The notes: generated by a model not told the origin, from the letters alone. Counted from the stretch's first letter, positions 1 through 12,099 are shown. The stretch is 64,000 nucleotides of DNA from Sphagnum compactum (GCA_965153455.1 OZ234497.1:10602001-10666000), one strand, 5' to 3'. Numbers and translations are program-made.

Positions 1-407
1 CAAATGTTACAATCACAAAACTATGGCTTACAACAACAAACAAAGGTTGAAGGTTCTATGTGCACTCAAAAACTATGAAAAGGAGAGAATGAAAGACAAC
101 TAAAAACCACTCCATTATATACTATCTCCTAACCCTAAAGTAGCCACCACTTAACCCTAACCTAGCCGCCGCCAAACCCTAACCCTAGTCGCCGCCTAAC
201 CCTAGCCGCCACCAAACCCTAGCCCTAGTCGCCGCCTAACCATAGCCGCCACCAAACCCTAACCCTAGCCGCCGTCAAACCCTAAGTAGTCTCCACTTCT
301 AAACCCTAACCTATCTACTACAAGGATGTGAATATTATTCATCCTTTTGATGAATGTTTAACAATTCATCAACATTGGGAATTAGAAAACGAATAATATT
401 TCTAACA
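1..407 (-). repeat. Ty1-copia LTR copy A (partial, minus strand)
   Basis: Minus-strand LTR cut by the window edge. Its 5' end reads TGTTAGAAAT on the minus strand at 407. It aligns by eye with copy C at 3354-3804 and, reversed, with copies B and D. A TATA-like TATATAATGG lies near 110-125. Between about 125 and 320 the LTR carries a degenerate array of telomere-like CCCTAA units separated by GCCGCC spacers. Confidence 0.85.
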
Positions 408-962
408 CTCCCAAACGAATCTTTCGATATTTGCAAGGTACATTGTAAATGAAGTTACAATTTGGTGCAACACCATCCAAGGAAATTCTTGGATATTGCG
501 ATGCGGATTGGGGTGGTGATCTTGAAGATAGTAGGTCCACCACAGGGTTTGTTTTCATGATCGGAGGGGAGCCATTTCTTAGAGTAGCAAACGACAACCT
601 ACAATAGCATTGTCCACCACGGAGGCCGAATACATGGCGAACACGCACGCCACAAAAGAAGCCATATGGATAACAAAATTGATGATGGATTAAGGATACA
701 TGGAGGAGAAAAAAATGATGGTGATTCGATGCGACAATCAAGCTGCGATATCATTGACCAAGAATCCCACTCACCATGCACGAACAAAACACATTGATGT
801 ACAACATCATTTTGTTCGAGAACGAGTTGAAAATGGAGAAGTTGGATTTGAATATTGTCCAACCGAACACATGGTGGCGGATGTCCTTACCAAGGCATTA
901 TCAAAAGAACGACATCATAAGTTGATAAACATGTTCGGATTAGAAACTTCATAGAGTGGGAG
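408..962 (+). pseudogene. Ty1-copia RNase H fragment, plus strand
   Basis: This is the C-terminal end of a copia pol. In the plus frame it opens abruptly at KRIFRYLQG. It then shows the RNase H landmarks CDADWGGDLEDSRSTTGFVF, STTEAEYMA, CDNQAAISLTKNPTHHARTK and VADVLTKAL, ending with a stop just before LTR copy B. In-frame stops (such as a Trp codon turned into TAG) and a frameshift near 570 show it is dead. Integrase and the core of reverse transcriptase are missing. It directly abuts the TG end of LTR A, which points the other way, so this is not a normal element. The GAGTGGGAG before 963 fits a polypurine tract. The family call is secure. Confidence 0.88.
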
Positions 963-1469
963 TTTTAGAATATTATTCGTTTCTAATTCCCAACGTTGAT
1001 GAATGTGTTAAACATTCATCAAAAGGATGAATAATATTCACATCCTTGTAGTATTAGGTTAGGGTTTAGAAGTGGAGACTACTTAGGGTTTGGCGACGGC
1101 TAAGGTTAAGGTTTGGTGGCGGCTAGGGTTAGTGTTTAGCGGTGGCTAGGGTTAGGGTTAGGGTTTGGCGGCGGCTAGGGTTAGGGTTAGGGTTTGGCGG
1201 CGGCTAGGTTAGGGTTAAGTGGCGGCTACTTTAGGGTTAGGAGATAGTATATAATGGAGTGGTTTTGAGTTGTCTTTCATTCTCTCCTTTCATGGTTTTT
1301 GAGTGCACATAGAACCTTCAAGCTTTGTTAGTTGTTGCAAGCCATAGTTTTGTGATTGTAGCATTTGAAGCATACAACCTTTGTAAACTTCTTGTTAGTT
1401 AATACAATTGTTTCATTTCATGAATCTTGAAACTTTCATTTCTTGCTTGTATTCAAGTTGTTTCCAATA
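963..1469 (+). repeat. Ty1-copia LTR copy B (plus strand)
   Basis: This is the 3' LTR of the RNase H fragment to its left. It starts TTTTAGAATA (mutated from TGTTAGAAAT) and ends TTTCCAATA. A TATA-like TATATAATGG lies near 1247-1256. A TTAGGG / GGCGGC mosaic fills about 1070-1240. It joins directly to a minus-strand gag-protease segment at 1470. Confidence 0.88.
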
Positions 1470-2626
1470 CCATGTCCCTACGCAACTTCACATTAAGAAG
1501 GTACAAGTTCTTGTCCCTTCGTGCTTGTGCCACAACAACTCCTCGAGCATCGTTGACCTTACAACCGTCCTTGTCAAACTCCACTTTGAAACCTTCCGAA
1601 ATGAGTTTACTGACCGAAATGAGATTATTCTTCATTTTTGGAACATGAAAAACTTGGGTGATGGTTGTGTGTGTCAATTGGCCTCCCACTTGCATTGTGG
1701 CTTTGATGCTCCCCTTGCCAATGGCCTCCAAAACGGTGTCATCACCCATGAACACCCTCCTTGGGGAAATGCGCTCGTACGTGGTAAACCATTCTTGTTC
1801 GAACGTCATGTGTTGCGTTGCACTCGAATCGACAATCCAATCATACGTGGTATGATCATTGGCACTCAATGCCGCAACAAACATTTGCTCGTGATCTTCA
1901 CAAGCTTGATTAACTTTTTTTTTTTCATCATTTTTCTTCTTTAAACAATTTCTCACAAAATGTCCGGGTTTCTTACAATAGAAGCAAAGCTTTTCGTTTG
2001 ACTTGTGAGTTTTGTTCGCTAATGCGGTAGTCTCGGAACTCTCACATTCTTTTCTTTTGGACACTTCGTGAAGCAACCTTGCTACAATGAATTGAAGGTG
2101 TAGCATCTTTCGTGGACATGGACTCCAAGCTTGTGACTAAGTTATCAAAGGATGGAGGAAGGCTTATGAGGAGTACCATGTAAACATCTTCATCCGTAAT
2201 GTTCACCTCGATAGAACATAGTTGGTCCGCAAGGGCTTTCACCGTGTTGATGTGCACAAGCATGTCATCTCCTTCTTGCATTTTGATGGTGAAGAATCTC
2301 CTTCGAAGGAACAACTTGTTGCCAATGGTCTTAGCTTCATGCACACCACAAAGAGCCTCCCACGCACTTCTCACATTGTCACAATATTGAATGTGTGTAA
2401 GTTGGGCATCCGTGAGATGTTCACAAAGCAATGCAAAAGCCTTGGTCTCTTTTTCATTGTAATCGGCCCTTGCAACTTCTTCACTTGGCAAGGTGGCACT
2501 CCCATCAACAAATTTCCAAAGCCCATGTTTGGAAAGCATCATGCGCATTTTGAACTTCCAAAGGTGAAAGTTGCCACCATCAAACTTCTCCATGACTTTC
2601 AAGGACTCCATTTGAAAAGGAGACAT
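1470..2626 (-). pseudogene. Ty1-copia gag and protease fragment, minus strand
   Basis: Reading right to left, the ATG near 2626 opens a UBN2-type copia Gag (MEKFDGGNFHLWKFKMRMML, later LLISLPPSFDNLVTSLESM). A frameshift near 2100 follows. Next come the zinc knuckle CFYCKKPGHFVRNC (C-x2-C-x4-H-x4-C) and the aspartic protease region DWIVDSSATQHMT, where the usual DSGA is DSSA. Coding stops at 1470 where LTR copy B begins, so integrase and the rest of pol are absent. The altered catalytic triplet and frameshift make it non-functional. Its own 5' LTR is copy C to the right. Confidence 0.9.
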
Positions 2627-3353
2627 TTTGAACACAAATGCTACAACAAACACTCTCAAACTTGAAAGTTGAAGTTTTCAACAACTAAAAGAATCTCTTC
2701 CAAACACTTTTACTTTGAAACTTGATACTTTCAAAAACAAGTTTTTCACACTTGAAAAACTTACAACACCTTGAAGAAATCTCTTCCACAGCTGTCACTC
2801 ACTTAGAAAGACTATTACTCTCTTTGCGACCTTGCAAACTAAAGCCCTTCCCTCAAAAGGATTCTCCCTTTCTATGTTGTACAAGTAAACACTTTCAAAA
2901 ACTTAAAAACAAGTTTTCCTAAAACCTTTACAAAAAGCTTGAAAAACTTCTCTTACACGTCAAACTTCAATGTTGAAACTTTCAACAACTCGAAGAACTC
3001 TCTTCCACACACTTTTTCAAACTTCAACGTTGAAAACCTCAAAAACTTGAAGAACTCTCTTTCACACTTTTGAACTTCAAACTTGAAACTTAAAGACTTG
3101 AAGAACACTCTTCCACACTTAAGAACTTACAACACTTTGAAGAAGTCTCTTCCACACCTCCCACTCACTTGGAAAAGTTGCAAGCTCCTTGTATGCCACC
3201 ACTTGGAAATGAACTCCCACTCACTTTGCAAACTAAGAACCTTGTCTCAAAAAGGATTCTCTCCTTTTTTCTATGCAATACAAGCTCAAAACCTTTCACT
3301 ACTTCTTGTTTTAACACAATGTCCTTTCTCTTGCTTGGTGTGGGTCCATAACC
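2627..3353 (-). repeat. Copia 5' leader with internal tandem duplications
   Basis: The untranslated leader lies between LTR C and gag on the minus strand. It is built of imperfect repeats of ACTTGAA, CTTACAACAC and GAAGAA[A/G]TCTCTTCC. One block of about 120 bp near 2755-2875 recurs near 3120-3270. Short open frames here are by-products of the repeats. I could not recognise a clear tRNA primer-binding site after the LTR end at 3354. Confidence 0.6.
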
Positions 3354-3804
3354 TATTGGAAACAACTTGAATACAAGCAAGAAATGAAAGCTTCAAGGTT
3401 CATGAAATGGAACAATTGTATTAACTAACAAGAAGATTACAAAGGTTGTATGCTTCAAATGTTACAATCACAAAACTATGGCTTGCAACAACTAACAAAG
3501 GTTGAAGGTTCTATGTGCACTCAAAAACCATGAAAAGGAGAGAATGAAAGATAACTAAAAACCACTCCATTATATACTATCTCCTAACCCTAAAGTAGCC
3601 GCCACTTAACCCTAACCTAGCCGCCGCCAAACCCTAACCCTAGCCGCCACCAAACCCTAACCTAGCCACTGCCAAACCCTAAGTAGTCTCCACTTCTAAA
3701 CCCTAACCTAACTACTACAAGGATGTGAATATTATTCATCCTTTTGATGAATGTTTAACACATTCATCAACATTGGGAATTAGAAACGAATAGTATTTCT
3801 AACA
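3354..3804 (-). repeat. Ty1-copia LTR copy C (minus strand)
   Basis: This is a complete LTR. On the minus strand it runs from TGTTAGAAAT at 3804 to CCAATA at 3354. It is the 5' LTR of the gag-protease segment and is very similar to copy A. TG at one end and a CA-like terminus at the other fit copia LTRs. It contains the telomere-like mosaic at about 3590-3715. Confidence 0.9.
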
Positions 3805-4195
3805 CCATCTCTTGGAGTAGCAAAGGACAACCTACAATAGCGTTGTCCACCACGGAGGCGGAGTACATGGCGAACACGCAAGCCACAAAAGAAGCCATAT
3901 GGATAACAAAATTGATGAGGGATTTAGGATACATGGGGGAGAAGAAACTGATGGTGATTCAATGTGACAATCAAGGTGCAATATCATTAACCAAAAATCC
4001 CACTCACCATGCACGAACAAAACACATAGATGTACAACATCATTTTGTTCGAGAACGAATTGAAAATGAATAAGTTTGATTTGAATATTGTCCAACGGAA
4101 CACATGGTGGCGGATGTCCTTACCAAGACATTATCCAAAAAACGACATCATAAGTTGATAACCATGTTCGAATTAGAAACATCATAGAGTGAGAG
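3805..4195 (+). pseudogene. Second Ty1-copia RNase H fragment, plus strand
   Basis: This is a second, shorter copy of the fragment at 408-962. It starts about 160 bp further into RNase H, at the SWSSKGQPTIALSTTEAEYM region. It continues through CDNQGAISLTKNPTHHARTK and HMVADVLTKTL, with a stop after RERIENE and other lesions. It directly abuts the TG end of LTR C in opposite orientation, repeating the odd arrangement seen at 407/408 with a different breakpoint. Confidence 0.87.
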
Positions 4196-4680
4196 TGTTA
4201 GAAATACTATTCGTTTTTAATTCATAATGTTAATCAATGTGTGAAACATTCATCAAAAGGATGAATAGTATTCACATCCTTATAGTAGTTAGGTTAAGTT
4301 AAATAGTGGTGGTTAAGGTTTGGAAGTGGAGGCTACTTAGGGCTTGGCGGCGGCTAGGGGTTTGGGTTTGGTGGCGGCTAGGGTTAGGCGGTGGCTAGGG
4401 TTAGGGTTAGGCGGCGGCTAGGTTAGGGTTAAGTGGCGGCTACTTTAGGGTTAGGAGATAGTATATATTGGAGTGTTTTTAAGTAGTCTTTCATTCTCTC
4501 CTTTCGTGGTTTTGAGTGCACATAGAATCATCAAGCATTGTTAGTTGTTACAAGCCATAGTTTTGTGATTGTAGCATTTGAAGCATACAACCTTTGAAAT
4601 TCTTGTTAGTTAATAGAATTGTTCCATTTTATGAACCTTGAGTGATTCATTTCTTGCTTGCTTTCAAGTTGTTTCCAACA
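4196..4680 (+). repeat. Ty1-copia LTR copy D (plus strand)
   Basis: Complete LTR with canonical ends, TGTTAGAAAT to TTTCCAACA. It is preceded by the purine-rich GAGTGAGAG. The telomere-like and GGCGGC mosaic spans about 4320-4455. It marks the right boundary of the rearranged copia block. Confidence 0.9.
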
Positions 4681-5790
4681 AGAATGAGGAGCTCAAGGGT
4701 AACACAGCACGACTGAAATTACAAGACGAAAAACTTTAGAATTTAAAATAAAAGGTTGAAATTTGGGAAACCATATAAAGGAAGTGAATAGAAACATTAT
4801 TTGTTCATAAGAAACAACGTGAGGCGTTTGATAGTCAGGTGAAAGAATTGACTAAAGAAAAAAAGGAGAAGGAAAATGTTCTGACAGATTTGGAATTGAT
4901 AAATCTGAAGAATGTATCTCTGTTGTAGTCTGAGGAGCTTAGAAGAAAGACAACAGCGGCAAAAAGAAAGTAGTTAATGGAGGACAAAAAGGAGTATGAG
5001 AGAATTTTGCAACACATGCAAGCATAGTTGGAGAGGGCATAGGAAGAAAGCAAAAGTTTGGATCTAGCTAGTATCAAAAAATGACTAGAGGATTATGAAT
5101 AGATGTTGTAATACTATACACCAATGAGGACAAAAACAAGATGAAGGATTCTGAAGCATAATTTGAGGAATGGTGGGAGGTTACAAAGAAATATTTTACA
5201 AAGGAGTTGGAGAAGAATCTTTGGCTCAACATAGAGTTGATGAAAGAATTTTGAGGTACAAGTTGGAAGCTTATCAAGAGAATTTTCCAGATTTGATTTA
5301 TGGTAGTCCAACAAGTACAGAGGTATTGGGCTAGGATTAAGAAATAGAAGCAGGGTCCAATGGGACAGCTCAGAAGGAGGAAATATAAACTAAAAAATCA
5401 CAGGACTTTAGAAGTGGAGCAGCTCAGGAGGAAGAGGTATAGCCATAAATACCACAAGACCTTAAAGGAAGGGGTCAGGAAGGAAAAAAATTAGAGGGAA
5501 TTCAGGAACAAGAAAAGGTGGAGGCTATTCTAGCACCAAAAGAAGAGATATCCAAGATACAACATTTGGACATAGAACCACAAACTGAATCAATGCGGGA
5601 GGAGATTAGAACTGGAAAGCAAAACGTTAATATAAAACCACTAGTTTTGTGTAGATTGGGATTACAACACTATGGTAGGGGAAACAAATGGTTAAAAGGA
5701 TATAGAATATTGTCATTTCCATTTCTGTGATTTTACTACGATTTTGGGGATGGAATCCAATGTACAAAGGGGGTAAATTAAGTATGTGAT
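4681..5790 (+). pseudogene. Decayed coiled-coil protein remnant
   Basis: Reading from 4681 gives a Lys/Glu/Leu-rich heptad-like protein (for example QVKELTKEKKEKEN and MEDKKEYERILQHMQ). About eleven in-frame stops fall between 4735 and 5115. A frameshift near 5130 is followed by a Gln/Glu-rich stretch ending at a stop near 5730. Most stops are TAG, TAA or TGA where the context wants Gln or Arg, as expected from C-to-T decay of CAG, CAA and CGA codons. I do not recognise the family. A transposon-encoded coiled-coil protein is possible, since it abuts LTR D. Confidence 0.5.
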
Positions 5791-7842
5791 TCAGGATGAA
5801 CAAGGCAGTTAGGATAGGGATTAATTAGGGAACTTTGTTAGTTTGAATTTTGAATTCTTGTTGTTTTAAATCATAATGATGTGACTTGGGATGGTTCAAA
5901 AAGGGGAGAGTTTTGGAAAACAAAAGAAGGAGAAGATGAGACATAGTTTTTTTTAAAGAAGAATAGGAAGAGTTGGAGGTACTTGTGGTAGAAAATCATA
6001 GACTTTGTTTTGATATAGCACAAATTTTAAATGTTGTTTTGGGATTTTTTTCAACAAACCTAGGATTATGCTGTAATTGGGATTGATGTTCTTAATAATA
6101 TAGAGAAGCACAAATTTCTATAGTGAATTTTATGTTCAACTTTTATGTGAATTTTCCATAGTACTAGATTATGATGAAATGAATTGTACTTTTATTTTTG
6201 GAGTTTTTTACAATGTATCTAGAAATGCAAATTCTAGCTATATGCAATAATTATGAATATGATGTGGGAATGAATTATAGTGTTAAGTTTGTTGAGACTT
6301 AAGATAAAAATAGTGAACATATGCTTGTGAAATGCAAATCTATTGTTACAATAGTGTGAAATATTCTACAAGAATTTAAAGTTCATTTCTATCAAAGAAA
6401 TTCAACTTGCACCTCAAGTTGAACTCCTTGAATTTTGAAACCTGCTTCACATCGAAAACCCACGTATTATTCATTGAATTTTCAAAGCTTAAGTGTATGT
6501 TCAAACATAAAACAATAAGTAGAAAATGGATATGAACAGAAACCAAAAGTGGACTTACACACTTGTGCTCAGAAGTTGTTGTGCCACTATTCATCAACTT
6601 GTTAGAACATGAAGTAACCTAATGATGTAAAAAAGAATATTGTACTAACTTACAAGTCCCTCAAATGAGCTTGATGTTTCCAGGTAGTACAACATTGTCT
6701 TTTTTGTTTAGCAACCTTCTCCACTGCAGACAACAAAAACAACATGTCCATGGTTAGAAAAAGGTTGCAAAAAGGCAACAAAAATGTTGCAATGTTGTAG
6801 TAATGATCATATGCCAAAACATTTCCATGCACACAATGTTCCATTTAGAGCTGAAGGAAGTGGGAATTGGAGCAAAATGGCGGGTTATAGCTTCTGTGCA
6901 AACAAAATTATTTTAAACGTGCACACCATTCCATTGTGGTGTAAAACAAGACATTGGGCGAAAGCAAAATGACGGTTGGAGCAAAGCAGTGGGCTTATGC
7001 TTGCAAGAGCAAGCCATGGTGACTAATGTCTAGCATATAAGTTTGGTGAGTGGGAGGTGCAACAAAGCTTGAAGTGGCGGTGAACGGTCAATGCTAAGAG
7101 ATGTAGCAATAATGGACCCTAAACCCTAGTGGACCAAAAAATGTGAATCAGTTAAGATCAAAACAAGTTAGAATTCAATAGGTCATTTAGAACCCTAATT
7201 CATGGACAAAAAGTTTTGTTGTCCAACTTGTAACAAATCATTCATCTAGGGTTGTTTGTATTCATCCACCATCATTTTAATTAAAGTCACAAGCTAATTA
7301 GAATACTTTGTTAGATATCAACACAAATGACTACATTCTTTATGATATTTCATGCAACATGCATCCATCCTTTTTAGAACATAAGAATAAATAACCTTTG
7401 TTAAATTGACATTTTTAAGTTCCACATTTTTTAACTACTATAAGCACATTGTAACCAAATGCACACAAATGAACCATAAACCATTGTGAACACCAATTTC
7501 AAATCCTATTACTCTTTTAACAATGAACATAAATTCCTTCGAAAAATTTGGGCATAAATAATTCATGTTTGATAAGGCAAAGGACTTTTGGAAAAAAAAA
7601 GACTTGTCCACATGCTTATTTGGAGTGCTTTAAATATAAAAAAGGAGTCTTAAAACGTGATGATTTTTTTTGAAAATTTGGTGAGTGAAACTTTTCAATT
7701 TTAATTTTTTTTTAAATTGCATTTTTTGGATTTCTGGTATTTCCATGGCAATTTTTCAAAGTTTCACAAAAGTAGTTTTTAAAGACTGTCCACACATTGC
7801 TTGGCTTCTTTTTTCTAGCTTTCACCCATAGGTAGGTGAATT

Positions 7843-7960
7843 AGTAGGTAGTATGTAAGTAGGTGGGTGGGTGGGTGGGTGGGTGGGTAGATACTACATC
7901 TAGTTAAATGGGTGGATTGGTAGGTAGGTAGGTAGGTTGTAAGATTGTGGGGAGGTGGTA
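7843..7960. repeat. (GGTN)n microsatellite
   Basis: Runs of GTAGGTAG and GGTGGGTGGGTG are interrupted by unique bases, with about six perfect GGGT units near 7862-7888 and four GTAG units near 7920-7936. Confidence 0.85.
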
Positions 7961-10900
7961 GGAGGTAGTTATATGATAGGCATAAGATGTCCCATTTGAC
8001 TAAAAAACATTGGTCATTTTAATTAATGATGTAAATTTTTTATGTTCAATTTGACAAGATGTGTCATTTGACTAGAATCCATTGACCATTTTGATTAGTA
8101 TTATCGAACTTGACTAAATGTATTAGTCAAATAGATCACTATAGTCAAATTGATTAATACATGTTTCAAACCTTTAGTTAAAATGGAGATGTCCATTAAT
8201 AATAAAAAAACCAATTAATCAATTTGAACCATTTGACAAACCAAGAATTCTAATGGTGGAATGTTAAATTTAAAGGAAAGCAATGAAGTCCATAACAACA
8301 TGAATTTTGTGAATTTAAAAAATTAAAATCACAAGCATTGTATCTTGGATATATTAAAGGGCAATCATTAATCACTTTTGAAAAAGATGATTTTTTAAAC
8401 TTCAAACATGGGCATACAACAACGTCACATTAATGTCGCAATCAAAATACATTATTAAAAACAACTATTAGGAACACCTTTTGTGTCAAAAGTAGGTCCA
8501 CTTTAGCTTGCAATTACCCAAAAATTTTGATTTGTTATGAAACATATATTGTCAATCAATTTCAAATTACAAGGCTTGTTGTCTACCTACGTGGAGGTGA
8601 CAAATTATTTAAAAGAATGTTTTAAAAGCTTCTTGGGTGGAATGATGCAAAAGGTGGTTGGGAAGTTGTTTTTTTAAAAACATTCTGGGGAATTAATGAG
8701 TTGCTAAAAAAAAGGCATAACTTATCAACTGGTTGATAGGTGAGCTTGAGGGATCCACTCCAATTAGGTGCTTGCACATATCTTGACCATCTTGATCTAA
8801 AATATGTGCACAGGTTAAAGAAAGGATGTTGTGTAGTTCAAGTAGCTACAAACTTATACATGTAAACAAATCTTGTATGATGACTATGTAGGAGCGACAA
8901 TTGAAGTGATCATGAGATAATTATGAAGTTGTGGGAGCCTTTTGACATTTTGTAAAGGATTTAATGATCTTGTCATACAGTAAAGGATAATGTTTGGTCT
9001 TGAGAATGTGAAACTTGATGCTTGTAAAAAGGAGCAATGTTTAGATTCATTTACTACCCATAGGTTGCTGAAATGATTTTGTTCAAAATTATGAATTTGA
9101 AAAGCCAATAGATCCCATGTGCATAAAAGTGTACATGAGTTGGGTAGGGTAGGCTCAAGAATTCCTTAACGTGTTGCATTCATATATTGCCTCAAACAAA
9201 TATAACCAAATGCTAGAAAGAGTAAATGTCACTAGTCCATTAAGAAAATCAACTCACTTGTTTTTTTTGGTTACACACCTACATAAAGTTATAACCAAAT
9301 TGCAAGTCTATGATTTGAAAATGTGATATGTACAACCTAGATTAATTCTCAATGTCGAACTTATCAATGGATAATATATAAGGTAGAACCACTCATCACC
9401 ATACACCGATGGGTGAACACAAAAATCAAACAATTCAAAAGATGACCCATTGGCAAACATTGCCCAATTGGTAACCATTCAGTGATACCTTATAATGAAA
9501 CAATCAATTTTAAAACTTGTGGTTGGGATTTTTGAACCTTCCATTCAAAGATGGGGTTTTCGTGTTCATTAATGGGCTTCAAAACTCCCTTATGCCAAGA
9601 TATTTCAACCATTCATTGTCTATGTAGTAAGTTGCTACAAATACTCACAACAATGGAAGCTGTTATTCTGACAACTTCAAATGATACAAACTTCCAAATG
9701 TCAGGGATGATCACTATACGTGCTTGACTTTTAAGTCAGGTATAGTAGAAAGTCTTGATTCTCTATTGCAACAATCCACCCACACACTAAAAGCACATGT
9801 AATTCAATAATCAAGCAAATAGTTATGTGCAGAGAAGGGCATAGACATGTATTTCAATGTTGTCAAAACACTGATTTTCTCTCTATCTGGCATCAAGATG
9901 GGGTGGAAGAAGTTTGACTTGGGTGTAAGAATCCTAGATGCAATAGATACAACCATCTATGGACTTGCAATGGAAAATTTTCAAACTATATATGATATTG
10001 CCCATTATGGGCTAATCCAACATGTTTTTATTGGTCTTCAACTGATATTTGGTGAAAACTTTATCCTGAACATTCCATCTACAACCCATTCCTAAACCAT
10101 ATGATTGTGAATTAAAAATGACTAACTTCAAACTGAAAAGTAGATAAAGCAATAATACACATCTTACTCAAATTGAGAGGTGATTAAACTCACTTTCCCC
10201 CCTCCACATGTATAATTGTGTAGGTGGACAATAATTTGATATATTCATCACATTCCTCAAATCCTGGACCAATATTTTGTTAAGTGGTGATTGTCCGCAG
10301 AAGATGTAATGATTAGTCCATAGAAAAATGTAGAAAAAGTGATGTTCATTCCTAGGAAGATTTAGTCAAATCTAGCTATAAATATGAAGCATAAAAATTA
10401 AAACCATCCTTCTATATTCATGGCTACATGAATTTGGAAGCAACTATAGCAATTATGTGTTTTCTTATTCTCTTTTTTGTTTCTTGTTGCATAACTTCTG
10501 GTGACTGAAACCACCCCCACCCCCCCCCCCCCACAACTTGTATTCTCATTTTTAATTTTAAGTTTTGATCAGATTTCCCAAAAAAATAAAAATTGCTAGG
10601 GACACATCATTACATGTAAACAGGCCAATAAGATATTCAAAAGATACATGATATTGTCAAATTTATAACCATGAAATATTTTCCATTTAAATCAACTATT
10701 TCAATGTTTAACTTCAAAACACAATTTTTTCCAACACACCAAAACACCCGTTTAGATAAATTTCACAAACAATTATCAGAATGATTTTGATGTACTTGCT
10801 TTGAAGTACAACTAGTTCATTTGTGTTTGCACATACTTATTACATTCCAAACCAAACAAAAAATATCAATGTATGGACAATATATTGGTGTCACTGAAGC

Positions 10901-11619
10901 AAACTGGTGTGTTCAATTCTTTTTAGCGAAAAGTGGCCAAAGATTTAAAAACATTGTTGCTCATTGGTTTCTTTCTTGTGCAACTAGTCCAAGAGCTGCA
11001 ATAAACTAAAATAGAGTTGAAAAGTGGCCCAAGAATTCCAAAATTCTGGTCAAAATTCAGAAATTTCTTCCAGAAAAAATGGGGATTGTGACCACTAGAC
11101 ATCAAAGGATTTCCCCCACCCCAAGTGTTTTGTCTTTTGGAGAATTTTTGGATCCTAGAAACCAAAAAAAATGGAGGTGTGAATGATACAAAGGACTTTT
11201 TTTTGGGAAAAATTGGGCACAAGTCACCATGCAAAATAAGGGAAATTTTTCTGAAGTTGTCATAGGTTCCAACATATCACCAAAATATAGGAGGAATCCT
11301 AATTTTCAAAAAACTTCCCTCTCTGACAATCTGTAGCCAAATTTTGGCTAAATCCTCTTGTGGATGATTGCCAAACCAGCTACCTCACAAATTTGAAAAT
11401 AAAACCACTAGATTATGAGTGTAAATGATCAACATTGGAAGATTACGTCACATAATGTGATCATAATCTGCTGGCACCCCAGAGCTTAATGATCACGCAA
11501 TACTGATGGAGGGAGGGGACGAGAGAGTAGGTGTGAGGAGCAGGATCTGTGACAACATGGCTGCTCCATGCTTGCTACGTGTTGGAACCACCACCTCCTA
11601 ATTCACTCTCTGGCGTCCA

Positions 11620-11893
11620 AGCCTCTTTTTTGCTGGCTATATACAGTCAAAAAGCTCAATTAAAAGCACTAAAATCAAGTGACTTTTGAGATTTTCAATA
11701 GCCAAAATTTGACCAAAATTTAAGAAAAATCCCCAGATTTGTATGCATGGTTCCAATAGTAGGTAGCCGAAAATATAGAGGGATGTTTTAAAATTTTACT
11801 TTCATTTTTATAGATTGTAGCCAAATTTGGCTAAATCTTCCTGTGGGTCATCGCCACTTTGGCTACATCACAAAATTGAACCACAAAAAAAAC
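11620..11893. repeat. Dispersed repeat family R1, copy 1
   Basis: A repeat of about 270 bp that recurs at 55807-56073. Landmarks are GGCTATATA, AGATTTTCAATAGCCA, a GGTAGCC box, TGTAGCCAAATTTGGCTAAA and GGCTACATCACAAAATTGA. Partial copies of its right half lie at about 11330-11400, 42225-42285 and 60355-60425. GGCTA and TAGCC motifs recur inside it in both orientations, but I could not confirm terminal inverted repeats. Confidence 0.65.
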
Positions 11894-12099
11894 AATGGTC
11901 CTACGCTGGACATGATGTTTTGACCCATGATGTTGCCAAGCTGCTGCTGCCGTGATCATATATTGTTAGGATCAGGTTGCTGATCAGATCTCCTTCAGAA
12001 GCGAAAGTAAGGGTCAATTGCACAAGCATGATTGCTGCTGAGCCACTAACCTAAAGTGCACAGAACTTCACCTCAAAAATTTGGTTGGGAGCAATTATA

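Larger units (their letters stand above)
5791..12099. other. AT-rich intergenic DNA
   Basis: No gene is supported here. An 82-codon open frame at 9847-10095 has no recognisable motif. The block holds a GGTN microsatellite, diverged repeats of TTGACTAAA-like sequence at about 7985-8160, a short C tract at 10513-10533, and two members of a dispersed repeat family near its right end. The proximal promoter of the reductase gene must lie in its last few hundred bases. Confidence 0.6.

Noticed and set aside
1-320. Interstitial or true telomere
   Set aside because: The CCCTAA units are irregular, split by GCCGCC, and recur inside each LTR copy, so they belong to the LTR.
1408-1944. 178-codon plus-strand frame opposite gag-protease
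   Set aside because: It is the shadow of the minus-strand copia coding region, which has clear motifs.
4676-4690. Target-site duplication around the copia block
   Set aside because: The left boundary lies outside the window, so no pair of flanks can be compared.
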